The position numbers were made by a program, and so were the translations under genes. This document shows positions 8,305 to 15,853 of a stretch of DNA of 46,639 bases, one piece after another. Positions within the stretch are counted from its first letter, which is position 1, and each line of letters begins with the position of its first letter. Location: NCBI RefSeq assembly GCF_003170075.1, contig NZ_PMZU01000074.1:1-46639 (forward strand), in the 5' to 3' direction. A model generated the notes under the pieces. The model saw nothing but the letters and a program-made list of their open reading frames with translations. It was not told the DNA's origin and searched no databases. The DNA is from Methanoregula sp. (GTDB lineage Archaea > Halobacteriota > Methanomicrobia > Methanomicrobiales > Methanospirillaceae).

Positions 8305-8928
8305 TCAGGTCAGAAGTTTTGCCAGTGTCACGAACTCTTCGACCGAGTACTGCCCGACTGCGGTCGGCACACCGGTGTGGCAGTACACAAACTCCGAGCC
8401 AAAGAGCGGGAGGATCGCCCGGGCGTACCGGAACTGTGCTCCCATGACACCGGTGCAGATCGGTTTTTTTGCCGCACGGGTAAATGCGATGAGATCGATA
8501 AGGTCATCTTCGTTGTTGGGGATGACGACTATTTTCGGGATGTCGCCATACGATCGGAGTTCCTGTTCCAGCATAAAAAGAACATGGAGCGGCATCATCT
8601 GCGCCGCATGGTGCGAGGCAATGATCGTTTTTCCCGCCGCTTTTACCGGTGCTGCCTGCTTTGCAAACTTCTGCTCGACATCCACGTAGTCCACGAGCGG
8701 GATGACCGGCGCGATCTTTTTTGCCCATTCCTCCGGGCTCCCGAAGTACCGGCCGCCTTCCTGTGCGGAGCGGAACGTGGCGATGATCGGGAGGGGACTC
8801 GTCATTCTGCACTGTTGCACTACCTCCACCGGATTACCATCCATCAGGTCGAAGCGGAGCTCGATGATATCTGCACCCTGTGCGAGAGCGGCCTGTGCGG
8901 GATCTGTCAGGGAAGCAACGATCTGCAT
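8305..8928 (-). CDS. aroD: 3-dehydroquinate dehydratase, type I
   Basis: A 207-residue TIM-barrel enzyme that dehydrates dehydroquinate through a Schiff base. The start MQIVASLTDP and ADIIELRFDLMD match archaeal type I enzymes; a mid-protein IASHHA carries the catalytic His, and KPICTGVMGAQFRYARAI sits near the C-terminus. The ATG at 8928 fits the family best. A GTG at 8955 behind GGTGGG and a longer in-frame start at 8982 are alternatives. It completes the pathway but lies convergent to the operon with its own promoter. Confidence 0.88.
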   Translation of the reverse strand: MQIVASLTDPAQAALAQGADIIELRFDLMDGNPVEVVQQCRMTSPLPIIATFRSAQEGGRYFGSPEEWAKKIAPVIPLVDYVDVEQKFAKQAAPVKAAGKTIIASHHAAQMMPLHVLFMLEQELRSYGDIPKIVVIPNNEDDLIDLIAFTRAAKKPICTGVMGAQFRYARAILPLFGSEFVYCHTGVPTAVGQYSVEEFVTLAKLLT

Positions 8929-8992
8929 GTACGTGACGGTTGGCCGCGAGGCCACAAAAAGATACGCCCACCCGGGAATCATTTGACCGGGA

Positions 8993-9010
8993 TTTCTTTT
9001 TAAGGATACC
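8993..9010. promoter_or_regulatory. Candidate shared promoter between aroD and the membrane gene
   Basis: TTTCTTTTTAAGGAT reads as an AT-rich box in both directions. On the minus strand it lies about 25-30 nt before the probable start region of aroD. On the plus strand it lies about 45 nt before the membrane protein gene. No other AT-rich box is seen between the two divergent genes. Position-based inference. Confidence 0.35.
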
Positions 9011-9046
9011 GGTTTATCCCCTTCCGGGTAGAAGATATCCCCGGAT

Positions 9047-9583
9047 ATGGAACATGCGGCAGTTCTGGCAGCGCTCCGGCTCGTCTGCGGGGCGCTCGGA
9101 TGGTGTGTCCTTCTTGCACTTGTCCTGCCGATTGTTTCTGCATACCTGCTTGGCCTGTCCTTTGTCTCCGCCTTTGCTCTGATTACGAGTGCATTTCTGA
9201 TCGAGTACGGAGCGGTACCGATCGGGATCGGCCTTGGCCTCCCTTCCCTTTATGTCCTCTGTGCGGCTATCAGCATCGAGGCCGGGATCTTCCTTGGGAT
9301 CTATGGCATTATTGATACCTTTGGGCAGACCTCAAAACGGGTTGCCGGGTTCCTGGAAAAGACAAAAACAATCGCGGGCCGCTCCAGGATATTCAGCCGG
9401 TACGGCATCCTCGGCCTTTTCCCCTGCGAGATCCTCATAGGTGTGTATGTATGTGCGCCGGTTTCCCGGCTGTTCGGCTGGCAGAAGAGCCGGTCGTTCG
9501 CGATTACCATGGCCGGCTACTGCGTCGCTGCCACAATGACGACCCTTGCCACCCTCGGCCTGATCCGATTTTTAGTTCCCTGA
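9047..9583 (+). CDS. Small multi-pass membrane protein, Sm_multidrug_ex-like
   Basis: A 178-residue, very hydrophobic protein with about five predicted membrane segments. The central part (EYGAVPIGIGLGLP) and the C-terminal RYGILGLFPCEI and GYCVAATMTTL resemble the COG2426 / PF06695 'small multi-drug export' family, a DedA-related group of unproven function. A charged loop (KRVAGFLEKTKT) separates the two halves. The ATG at 9047 lacks a clear ribosome site. It ends 13 nt before the U32 gene and may be cotranscribed with it. The family call is moderate and the substrate is unknown. Confidence 0.7.
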   Translation: MEHAAVLAALRLVCGALGWCVLLALVLPIVSAYLLGLSFVSAFALITSAFLIEYGAVPIGIGLGLPSLYVLCAAISIEAGIFLGIYGIIDTFGQTSKRVAGFLEKTKTIAGRSRIFSRYGILGLFPCEILIGVYVCAPVSRLFGWQKSRSFAITMAGYCVAATMTTLATLGLIRFLVP

Positions 9584-9596
9584 AAACGGAGTGATT

Positions 9597-12263
9597 ATGT
9601 CCAGAAATGCAATGTCCCCGCAGCAAAGAAAAATTCCCGAACTGCTCGCACCCGCCGGGTCAATGGGTGCTTTCCGGGCCGCTGTCGCCGCCGGGGCCGA
9701 TGCGGTCTACCTGAGTGGGAAACAGTTTGGCGCACGGAAGTTCGCGCAGAACTTTTCCGATGAGGAGATCAGAAAGGCCATCGCGTACGCCCATGCCCGG
9801 GGAGTGAGGGTATACGTAACGGTAAACATCCTCATCCACGACCGGGAAATCCCCGGGGTCGCGAAGTATCTTGTCCAGTTATACGCGATGGGTGCCGATG
9901 CGGTGCTTGTGCAGGACCCTGCCGTGGCTGTGCTTGCACGGGAGATCGTGCCCGGTCTTGTGCTCCACGCTTCGACCCAGCTCACGATTCATAACGCAGA
10001 CGGGGTGCGGTGGGCACACGGACTGGGATTCTCCCGGGTGGTGCTTGCACGGGAACTCCCCTTGTCCGAGATTGTGCAGATCGCAAGGGAAACAGAGGAT
10101 ACGGGCGTCGGCCTTGAAGTCTTTGCACATGGGGCTCTCTGCTACAGTTACTCGGGCCAGTGCCTGCTGTCGTCAGTGATAGGCGGCCGGAGCGGGAACC
10201 GGGGCATGTGCGCCCAGCCGTGCCGGAAGAAATATTCGCTGGTGACCGCCGATATTGACAAATTCGGTCGGCCGACCGGCGCAAACGAGGTGCCGTTACA
10301 GGAACAGTATCTCCTCTCGCCAAAAGATCTCTGTACATACCGCGAGATTCCCCGGCTCGTGAACTCTCCTGTCACATCGTTAAAAATCGAGGGCCGGATG
10401 AAGTCCCCGGAGTATGTGGCCATTGTTGTTTCCACGTACCGGCGTGCACTCGATGCGGCAGCCGCAGGCACCTTTGTCCCGGACAAAGCCGTGGAACGCG
10501 ACCTGGTGCTTGCGTTCAACCGGGAATTCACCCGGGGCTACCTTTTCGGCGACAGGAACGAGAAACTCATGGGCAGGGACCGGCCGGATAACCGGGGACT
10601 GCGCATCGGGACGGTTGCCCGTTATGATCATTCCAGAAGGACCGTAACCATATCTCCGAACCAGCCTATCACCCTGCATCCCGGGGACGGGCTTCTCTTT
10701 TCCCTCCCGAATCATCCGGCAGCAGCATGGGGATATGCCCTCAACAGCGAACCCGATGTGCAAAAGGAGGGGATCGTGCTTGCCGTCCCCCGCCCGGTGC
10801 TGGAAGGCGCCCAGGTCTTTCTTACCTCGTCCCAGGACCTTGCCGCCCGCGCCCGGCAGATCACTGCACAGGCTCCGGCAGACCTGCGTCATCCGGTGCC
10901 GGTCGACATGGTCGCATCGGTCGCTGCTGACGGGCACCTGACCCTCGCGGGCACGATCCATCCCCGGGGGAAAGAACCGGTTGCCGTGGAAAATACTTCC
11001 GATCTCCATCTCGTTCCTGCCCGTTCCCACCCGCTCTTAAAGGAACAGCTTGCCGCACAGCTGGCAAAAACCGGGGGAACGCCATTTGTTATCGCGGATC
11101 TGGCGCTTCTCTATGACGGCACCCTGTTTACCCCGGTCAGCGGGATTAACCGGGTGAGACGGGAATTTTTCGCCCGCGCCGAAGAGATCCTTGTCACCGC
11201 ATCCCGACCCGGACCTGAAGATGTGAAGGCCGCAGAACTGCGTCTCGGCCGGTTCATTGCGAAATATCCGGCATCCTCATCTCACTCAACACCCATCCCA
11301 CAAAAAATTCCTGACCGGCGCATAAGTATCTGCCTGTTCGCGGACAGTTATGAATCCGTGGACGCCGGCATCCGTGCCGGGGCAGAAATAATCTGTTTTG
11401 AACCCTGCGGGTTCCCGTACCCAAAAGGAAAAGATGCCGATGCGGAAAAGGCCCGGGTTGAGGTCGTGATCCGCTCCGCACTCGAAACCTGCCGGGCACA
11501 CAATTCCCGCCTCATCTGGAAACTGCCCCGGATCACCCGACAGGCAGAAATTGATGCGATCCGTTCTCTCCTGCCCCGGTTGCATGCGGCAGGCCTTGGT
11601 GGGTGCATGGTTGAAAACCCGGGAATCGCCTTCGCTGTGGCAGCGGCTGCACCGGGTCTTACCCTCGCAGGCTCATGTGCGCTCAACGTTTTTAATGCAG
11701 AGACCGTCCGGGTTTTTACCCGGCTGCCTTTTGGGATGCTCCTGCTCTCCCCGGAGTTATCCGGAAGTGAGATTGCCGAACTCGTTCGTGCCGTACGTCT
11801 GAAGGGGGACGGGCCGAAACTCGCCGTGTTCGTGCAGGGGAATATTGAGACGATGGTAACCGAGGATTGCCTGCGTGCGGTGATAAACAAGTGCCGGCGC
11901 ACGTCAGGTTCCTGCAAAAATACCCGCTGGCTTGGGATCCGGGACGAAACCGGACATCTGTTCCCGGTACGGATTGACGATGCCTGCCGGAGTCATATTT
12001 TCAACGCGGCCGAGACCTGCCTTGTCGATGCGGTACCGGAACTGGTGCAGAGCGGGGTCGATGCGATCGCGATCGATGCCCGGGGGCGGCCAGCAGCGTA
12101 TGCAGGTGAGATGGTCCGGATCTACCGCGACGCGATCACGCTTGCCGCACAAAAACCCGATGTGCATGTCCGTGATTTTGCAGCACTCAAGGATCGGGTA
12201 AAAGCGATCTCGCTGGGGGGCATTACCGCCGGCCACTACACGAGGGGATTAAAAGAGGAATAG
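9597..12263 (+). CDS. U32 family peptidase-like protein, long form
   Basis: An 888-residue protein. The N-terminal TIM-like domain begins ELLAPAGS and carries the U32 signature EVFAHGALCYSYSGQC followed by GMCAQPCRKKY. These four cysteines match the cluster that binds iron-sulfur in studied U32 relatives. A middle domain of DUF3656 type follows. The last third looks like a second, weaker U32-type barrel, with AVFVQGN and its own Cys pattern. Bacterial relatives (RlhA, TrhP) act in RNA hydroxylation rather than proteolysis; the archaeal role is unknown. The ATG at 9597 has GGAG five bases before it; a GTG at 9591 is also possible. Confidence 0.85.
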   Translation: MSRNAMSPQQRKIPELLAPAGSMGAFRAAVAAGADAVYLSGKQFGARKFAQNFSDEEIRKAIAYAHARGVRVYVTVNILIHDREIPGVAKYLVQLYAMGADAVLVQDPAVAVLAREIVPGLVLHASTQLTIHNADGVRWAHGLGFSRVVLARELPLSEIVQIARETEDTGVGLEVFAHGALCYSYSGQCLLSSVIGGRSGNRGMCAQPCRKKYSLVTADIDKFGRPTGANEVPLQEQYLLSPKDLCTYREIPRLVNSPVTSLKIEGRMKSPEYVAIVVSTYRRALDAAAAGTFVPDKAVERDLVLAFNREFTRGYLFGDRNEKLMGRDRPDNRGLRIGTVARYDHSRRTVTISPNQPITLHPGDGLLFSLPNHPAAAWGYALNSEPDVQKEGIVLAVPRPVLEGAQVFLTSSQDLAARARQITAQAPADLRHPVPVDMVASVAADGHLTLAGTIHPRGKEPVAVENTSDLHLVPARSHPLLKEQLAAQLAKTGGTPFVIADLALLYDGTLFTPVSGINRVRREFFARAEEILVTASRPGPEDVKAAELRLGRFIAKYPASSSHSTPIPQKIPDRRISICLFADSYESVDAGIRAGAEIICFEPCGFPYPKGKDADAEKARVEVVIRSALETCRAHNSRLIWKLPRITRQAEIDAIRSLLPRLHAAGLGGCMVENPGIAFAVAAAAPGLTLAGSCALNVFNAETVRVFTRLPFGMLLLSPELSGSEIAELVRAVRLKGDGPKLAVFVQGNIETMVTEDCLRAVINKCRRTSGSCKNTRWLGIRDETGHLFPVRIDDACRSHIFNAAETCLVDAVPELVQSGVDAIAIDARGRPAAYAGEMVRIYRDAITLAAQKPDVHVRDFAALKDRVKAISLGGITAGHYTRGLKEE

Positions 12264-12282
12264 TGGAATCCGCCCGCGGGGC

Positions 12283-12339
12283 CCTCGTACGGGAGCGAAA
12301 GGTTGAATGGAACCGGGGTGTAACACCTCAAGCACGAGG
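12283..12339 (+). promoter_or_regulatory. Structured leader of tpiA (predicted three-way junction)
   Basis: Three stems can form between the U32 stop and the tpiA start. CCTCGT (12283-12288) pairs with ACGAGG (12334-12339), enclosing GGTT/AACC (12301-12304 with 12311-12314) and GGGGTG/CACCTC (12315-12320 with 12324-12329). The closing stem ties up GAGG, which is also the best ribosome binding site for the ATG at 12351. The layout resembles a translation-controlling RNA switch or thermosensor. No known riboswitch class is recognised. Confidence 0.4.
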
Positions 12340-12350
12340 AATGATGTAAG

Positions 12351-13019
12351 ATGCCGTCACCCCTGATCCTGGTAAATCTCAAGACGTACAAAGAGGGCAC
12401 GGGCAACCGCGCCCACCAGATTGCCACCGCTGCACAACTGGTCGCACGTGAGAGCGGTGTGACGATCGGTATCGCGCCCGGGTACATCGATCTCCACCCG
12501 CTCTGCCACCATTTCGCAATTCCTGTCTACGCCCAGCATGTGGACGGATATGAACCCGGCGCCCACACCGGCCATATCACGGCCGATGCGCTCAAGGCGG
12601 CAGGAGCGGCCGGGTCGCTTATCAACCACTCTGAACGGCGCCTGACCCTTGCGGAGATCGAATCATCGGTCCGGGCACTTCAGACTCACAAGCTCACAGC
12701 GGTTATATGTTCGAATAACGAGGTCACGAGCGCCGGTGCCGCGGCGCTTGGCCCGGAATACGTGGCCATCGAACCACCGGAGCTGATCGGGAGCGGTGTC
12801 TCGGTCTCAAAGGCAAACCCCGAGATCATAAAACGGTCTGTCGCAGCGGTCCATGCGGTGAACCCGAAGGTCAGGGTCCTCACCGGCGCAGGTATCCAGA
12901 GCGGTGAGTGCGTGAAGATTGCCATGGATCTCGGGACTGACGGGGTGCTCCTTGCTTCAAGCGTGGTAAAAGCCACAGATCCGGCCACAGTACTCCGGGA
13001 TCTCATCTCAAAACTCTAA
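12351..13019 (+). CDS. tpiA: Triosephosphate isomerase, archaeal type
   Basis: A 222-residue enzyme interconverting dihydroxyacetone phosphate and glyceraldehyde 3-phosphate. It has the compact archaeal length, about 25 residues shorter than bacterial forms. Key parts are VNLKTY with the substrate Lys, NHSERR with the catalytic His, and AIEPPELIG with the catalytic Glu; GAGIQSG and [11 protein letters not shown] form the phosphate loops. It opens with an ATG at 12351 behind GAGGAATGAT, part of which lies in a predicted stem. It serves gluconeogenesis, as does the FBP cluster further on. Confidence 0.95.
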   Translation: MPSPLILVNLKTYKEGTGNRAHQIATAAQLVARESGVTIGIAPGYIDLHPLCHHFAIPVYAQHVDGYEPGAHTGHITADALKAAGAAGSLINHSERRLTLAEIESSVRALQTHKLTAVICSNNEVTSAGAAALGPEYVAIEPPELIGSGVSVSKANPEIIKRSVAAVHAVNPKVRVLTGAGIQSGECVKIAMDLGTDGVLLASSVVKATDPATVLRDLISKL

Positions 13020-13046
13020 AAAGGGAAATATTTTTGGGTGCCTGTT

Positions 13047-13154
13047 TTACTTAAGGAAGAGGTACCAGAAACCTACGACGACCACGAACAGTACAACCCC
13101 TATTCCGATAACCGTTGCACTGCTGATATCTGTGGGCTCTGTTTCTTCTGCCAT
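13047..13154 (-). CDS. Small single-span membrane protein, 35 aa
   Basis: A 35-codon gene. The product starts with an acidic, polar stretch (MAEETEPTDISSA), continues as one hydrophobic helix (IGIGVVLFVVVVGFW) and ends YLFLK. It resembles many archaeal tail-anchored or bitopic small proteins, but I do not recognise the family. A TATA box (13211-13220) lies about 55-65 nt upstream, giving a predicted leader of about 35 nt. It is convergent with tpiA, with a 27-nt gap. The promoter, start, topology and stop all fit, so I consider it real. Confidence 0.55.
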   Translation of the reverse strand: MAEETEPTDISSATVIGIGVVLFVVVVGFWYLFLK

Positions 13155-13210
13155 ATGACAAAACCCCTGGTGTGGCATCAACCACAACAAGAATTTCTCT
13201 TTTATAATAC

Positions 13211-13220
13211 TTTATATATG
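13211..13220 (-). promoter_or_regulatory. TATA box of the 35-aa membrane protein gene
   Basis: On the minus strand this reads CATATATAAA, one of the best archaeal TATA matches in the window. The expected start of transcription is near 13188, about 35 nt before the ATG at 13154. Confidence 0.5.
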
Positions 13221-13243
13221 CTTTGATCAGTTTGGCAGAATAT

Positions 13244-13277
13244 CCCCTGAAAAACGCAGAACGGTGCAAAACAGGGG
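13244..13277 (-). terminator. Inverted repeat downstream of the HTH-CBS gene
   Basis: CCCCTG (13244-13249) pairs with CAGGGG (13272-13277) around a 22-nt loop, about 47 nt past the stop of the HTH-CBS gene. A T-run lies inside the loop on the minus strand rather than after the stem, so this is a weak terminator call. It separates the regulator from the promoter of the small membrane gene. Confidence 0.3.
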
Positions 13278-13323
13278 CGGTTCCCGTGCCTCACACTCCC
13301 GCGTGGGATCCGGTATCGCACAA

Positions 13324-13878
13324 TCAGACGATAAGCGTGATCAGGTCGTGCTTGGTGATCACACCCTTAACGACCCGCCCCTCGACAACAAGCACCGCGT
13401 GATTCTGCTGGAGGATGTTAACCACCGTCTCGACATCCATATCCGGGGGAACCGTGGGAAAGCCGGGCTCCATGAAGTCTTTTACCATGAACAGGTGCGT
13501 GTGATGGAGGCGCTGTTGCTCGATCGCTTTTACGATCACTGATTCGGAGATACATCCGACCGGCGCACCCCGCTCGATCACCGGCAGCTGGGAGATGTTG
13601 TTCTTTTCGAAGATGTCCACGGCCTGCGAGATACTCGCCTGTGGCAGGACGGAGAGCACCGGCGTGTGCATGATTTGGCCGGCAGTTATTTTCTTTGGTT
13701 CGGCATTATTGAGCACCACGATGATCTTGTTTAAGGTGCTGACCCTGGGGTCGACGCTGCCTGCCTCGATCCGCGCCACCATGGACTGGCTGATCCCTGC
13801 CCTCTTTGCGATCTCGGTCTGCCTGAGCCCCAGCGATTCGCGGCGGGAACGGAGCTCTTCAGGACTCGGTATGTGCAT
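13324..13878 (-). CDS. HTH (XRE-type) regulator with a CBS pair
   Basis: A 184-residue protein. Residues about 8-60 form a Cro/XRE helix-turn-helix (LGLRQTEIAKRAGISQSMVA). Residues about 65-120 and 130-184 form two CBS motifs that usually bind adenine nucleotides or similar ligands. This HTH-CBS architecture is common in methanogens and suggests a regulator that senses energy or ligand state. The ATG at 13878 is preferred to a TTG two codons earlier. A perfect 14-bp palindrome (13896-13909) lies just upstream and suggests autoregulation. The target genes and ligand are unknown. Confidence 0.85.
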   Translation of the reverse strand: MHIPSPEELRSRRESLGLRQTEIAKRAGISQSMVARIEAGSVDPRVSTLNKIIVVLNNAEPKKITAGQIMHTPVLSVLPQASISQAVDIFEKNNISQLPVIERGAPVGCISESVIVKAIEQQRLHHTHLFMVKDFMEPGFPTVPPDMDVETVVNILQQNHAVLVVEGRVVKGVITKHDLITLIV

Positions 13879-13895
13879 ATGCAATTACTGATAGT

Positions 13896-13909
13896 GATAT
13901 TGCAATATC
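13896..13909. promoter_or_regulatory. Perfect palindrome at the HTH-CBS promoter
   Basis: GATATTGCAATATC is fully self-complementary and lies 17 nt upstream of the HTH-CBS start codon, just downstream of a possible TATA-like box (CCTAAAG on the minus strand). A dimeric HTH protein bound here would block its own transcription. The palindrome is directly visible; the role is inferred. Confidence 0.5.
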
Positions 13910-13984
13910 AACTTTAGGATTGTGGTAAAAATGACCCGGGAATTTCATGGGCAACATTTTTTTTGTCAGGAAAGGTGGCCTGCA

Positions 13985-14340
13985 CTGTCGTAGATGAGAA
14001 CCAGTTTTATGTAATACGAGCACGATGCGGGTGTGGGGGGCGTTGTCTACCCAATCTGAGGAGTTGAGGGTGTGGGAGGGGGACTTAATGCCTCCATATC
14101 ACCATAAAGAGGGTGTCGCCGCCCCCGAAGAGCGCCCCGGTGGCGGTTCGATTACCTGTCTGCATCCAAAAAGAGAGTTTCGGCTGTTTTCTAAACCCGT
14201 AGGCCAGCGCGAAAACCCGACTGGTGTTTTCTCGCGTAATCCCTCATTCACGGGAGGTTCCCCTGCGGCTGGGGCGACAGCCCCAAAGGGGGTTCTCTTC
14301 CTGAATAACTGGTTTCATGCCTGGCTCAGCATCTAAACAT
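13985..14340. other. Gene-free structured stretch
   Basis: No convincing gene is seen. Several strong inverted repeats occur close together. CGCGAAAAC (14208-14216) pairs with GTTTT and CGCG (14226-14236) around a two-base bulge. GGCTG and CAGCC form a small hairpin near 14271-14286, flanked by CCCC and GGGG. The 104-residue plus-strand frame here has no recognisable domain and odd composition. It could be a noncoding RNA or the remains of a mobile element. Confidence 0.3.
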
Positions 14341-14400
14341 TTCAAAAAAAGACTGGCTGATTTGAGGATTCCGGAAAATGCCCAGCCCGTTGGGGTATCC

Positions 14401-14680
14401 CTAGCTCCCTCCACTATACACAAGGGAGGTTACTAACCCCTCGTTTAGATCCACAAAACATGAATTTCGCAGGGTGTCCTCTGCCTGAAGTCTCAGTTTT
14501 TCGGCCAGTGTCAGATAAGGAGAGTAGTCCCCTGCCTCATCATGAGGAGGAGCTACCCCCATGATTCCTGAACGAGGAAGCAGTGGGTTCACGCTCATGA
14601 CCGCCCGGACCGTGCGCGGCATGACCCTGCAAATCCACCCCGTTCCCAACCCCGTGACACCAATTATGAACCGTAGTCAT
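14401..14680 (-). pseudogene. Possible tail of a degraded TnpB-type (IS200/IS605) gene
   Basis: Two overlapping minus-strand frames contain low-complexity, Gly/Pro/Ser-rich sequence of the sort found at the C-terminal tail of IS605-type TnpB proteins. A hairpin, CTCCCT/AGGGAG (14405-14410 with 14423-14428), lies at the downstream edge, where such elements carry an end hairpin and guide-RNA scaffold. No RuvC motif or zinc ribbon is left, so this rests on resemblance alone. It may simply be noncoding DNA. Confidence 0.18.
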
Positions 14681-14884
14681 TCCAAGGTATGGTCACGTGC
14701 AAAATTCTTTTAAAGCCCTGCACCTATAGAGGAAGATAGAATAATCCACACTCCGTGCTGGATTAGTGTTGAACATGACCGTCAGTGTCAGCAACGACGA
14801 TGATGATGAAGTGGCTAAACGGTTGGCGTTTTCCCGCTCTTTTGTAATGACACGCTGCAATCGCTATGCGGGTGCAGCGCGTGA

Positions 14885-14893
14885 GTATATAGA
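14885..14893 (+). promoter_or_regulatory. Candidate TATA box of the amidoligase operon
   Basis: AGTATATAG stands out in GC-rich surroundings. Transcription would begin near 14915, which gives about 100 nt of leader to an ATG at 15014 and about 315 nt to the preferred ATG at 15230. No better box is seen before the operon. Confidence 0.4.
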
Positions 14894-15229
14894 TCATGCT
14901 TTTGCCCTGTTCATTCATTCTGCCCGGCATTACTGTTCCACGGGCAGGTCTGTACCGGGAATCCCCGGCCCCCGGGGTACCTCTGCGAGGGTGGAAAGCG
15001 AGCTGATCTTCGGATGAACGATCGGGAGGGTTACACCCCGCAGCCCGACGACGAGCTGCAGACAGAGAGTCCCATCGCGTCCGGTCCCGCAAACCCCTTC
15101 GCCCGGCCGGGTATGAGCCGGCGGGCGTCAGCACGGGCGGCGATGCTTGCCCAGACGCCCGCAAGAGCCGGGACAGGGGGTGGCAACCACACAACCCATG
15201 CCCATCTCGTCCCTAAAAAGGAACCGGTG

Positions 15230-15853
15230 ATGACCCGGGATTCGCTTGCCATTGTCACGCGGGACCATGCAACCCATGTCATCGCGGAGGACTACTCGTA
15301 TAAGACCGAGGCCTACTACACCATCCTTGAGCGTGAACTGGCCGGGGAGGATATCCACCCGTCCAGCCGCAACGTCCTCGACGCATTTGTGGTGCCCATC
15401 TGCCTTGAGCGGGCAAAACTCGCCGGCATCCCGGTCATGGAATGGGGCATCTCGCAGGCCTACGTCCCGCTCCCGGCGATCCTCTATGGGCTCAACTACT
15501 TTGCGACTGCGTCCGACTTCTTTGTCGTGCAGGACAACGAGCAGGCAAAGGACGTCGTCAAGCATATCACCAACAAGGGCAAGTACCCGTTCTGCTACCA
15601 GAAACTCGACGATGACGCAACCATTCATACCTGCACGGCGGTCTTTGGCCGGATCACGGGGAGCTGCTCGGCAATCGGGGGATACGCGGAGAAGATCTAC
15701 GAACTCTTTTCCATACCGCTCGTGAGCATGGTCTTTGTAAAAACCGGAACCGGGGTCGTGCTCTCGTCGCTTGCTCCCACGCGCTACACCCACCTTACCG
15801 AAAAGGAGCGGGCGCTCCTTGCCGCATACCGGGACGAGCAGGAGTTTTTATGA
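15230..15853 (+). CDS. RLAN-like protein (RimK-associated N-terminal domain), stand-alone
   Basis: A 207-residue protein. The part from IAEDYSYKTEAYYTILE through HPSSRNVLDAF resembles the RLAN domain (PF14401), normally fused to the N-terminus of RimK-like ATP-grasp ligases. Here it is a separate gene overlapping the ATP-grasp gene by ATGA. It has four Cys but no obvious catalytic motif. The ATG at 15230 is chosen because AAGGAA precedes it by 7 nt and the conserved-looking region begins there. An in-frame ATG at 15014 would add 72 Pro/Ala/Arg-rich residues and lacks a good ribosome site, though the TATA box suits it. The family call is from memory of the motif pattern. Confidence 0.6.
   Translation: MTRDSLAIVTRDHATHVIAEDYSYKTEAYYTILERELAGEDIHPSSRNVLDAFVVPICLERAKLAGIPVMEWGISQAYVPLPAILYGLNYFATASDFFVVQDNEQAKDVVKHITNKGKYPFCYQKLDDDATIHTCTAVFGRITGSCSAIGGYAEKIYELFSIPLVSMVFVKTGTGVVLSSLAPTRYTHLTEKERALLAAYRDEQEFL

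Noticed and set aside
14100-14180. tRNA-like T-loop (GGTTCGATT)
   Set aside because: The flanking five-base arms do not pair, and no acceptor stem or anticodon arm can be found around it.
14025-14336. 103-residue plus-strand frame in the structured gap
   Set aside because: No recognisable domain, unnatural composition, and it crosses strong inverted repeats; best explained as chance in GC-rich DNA.
14766-15017. 83-residue frame ending at the ATG of the long form of the RLAN gene
   Set aside because: The TATA box of the operon lies inside it and the translation lacks protein-like patterns; the ATGA overlap is probably chance.
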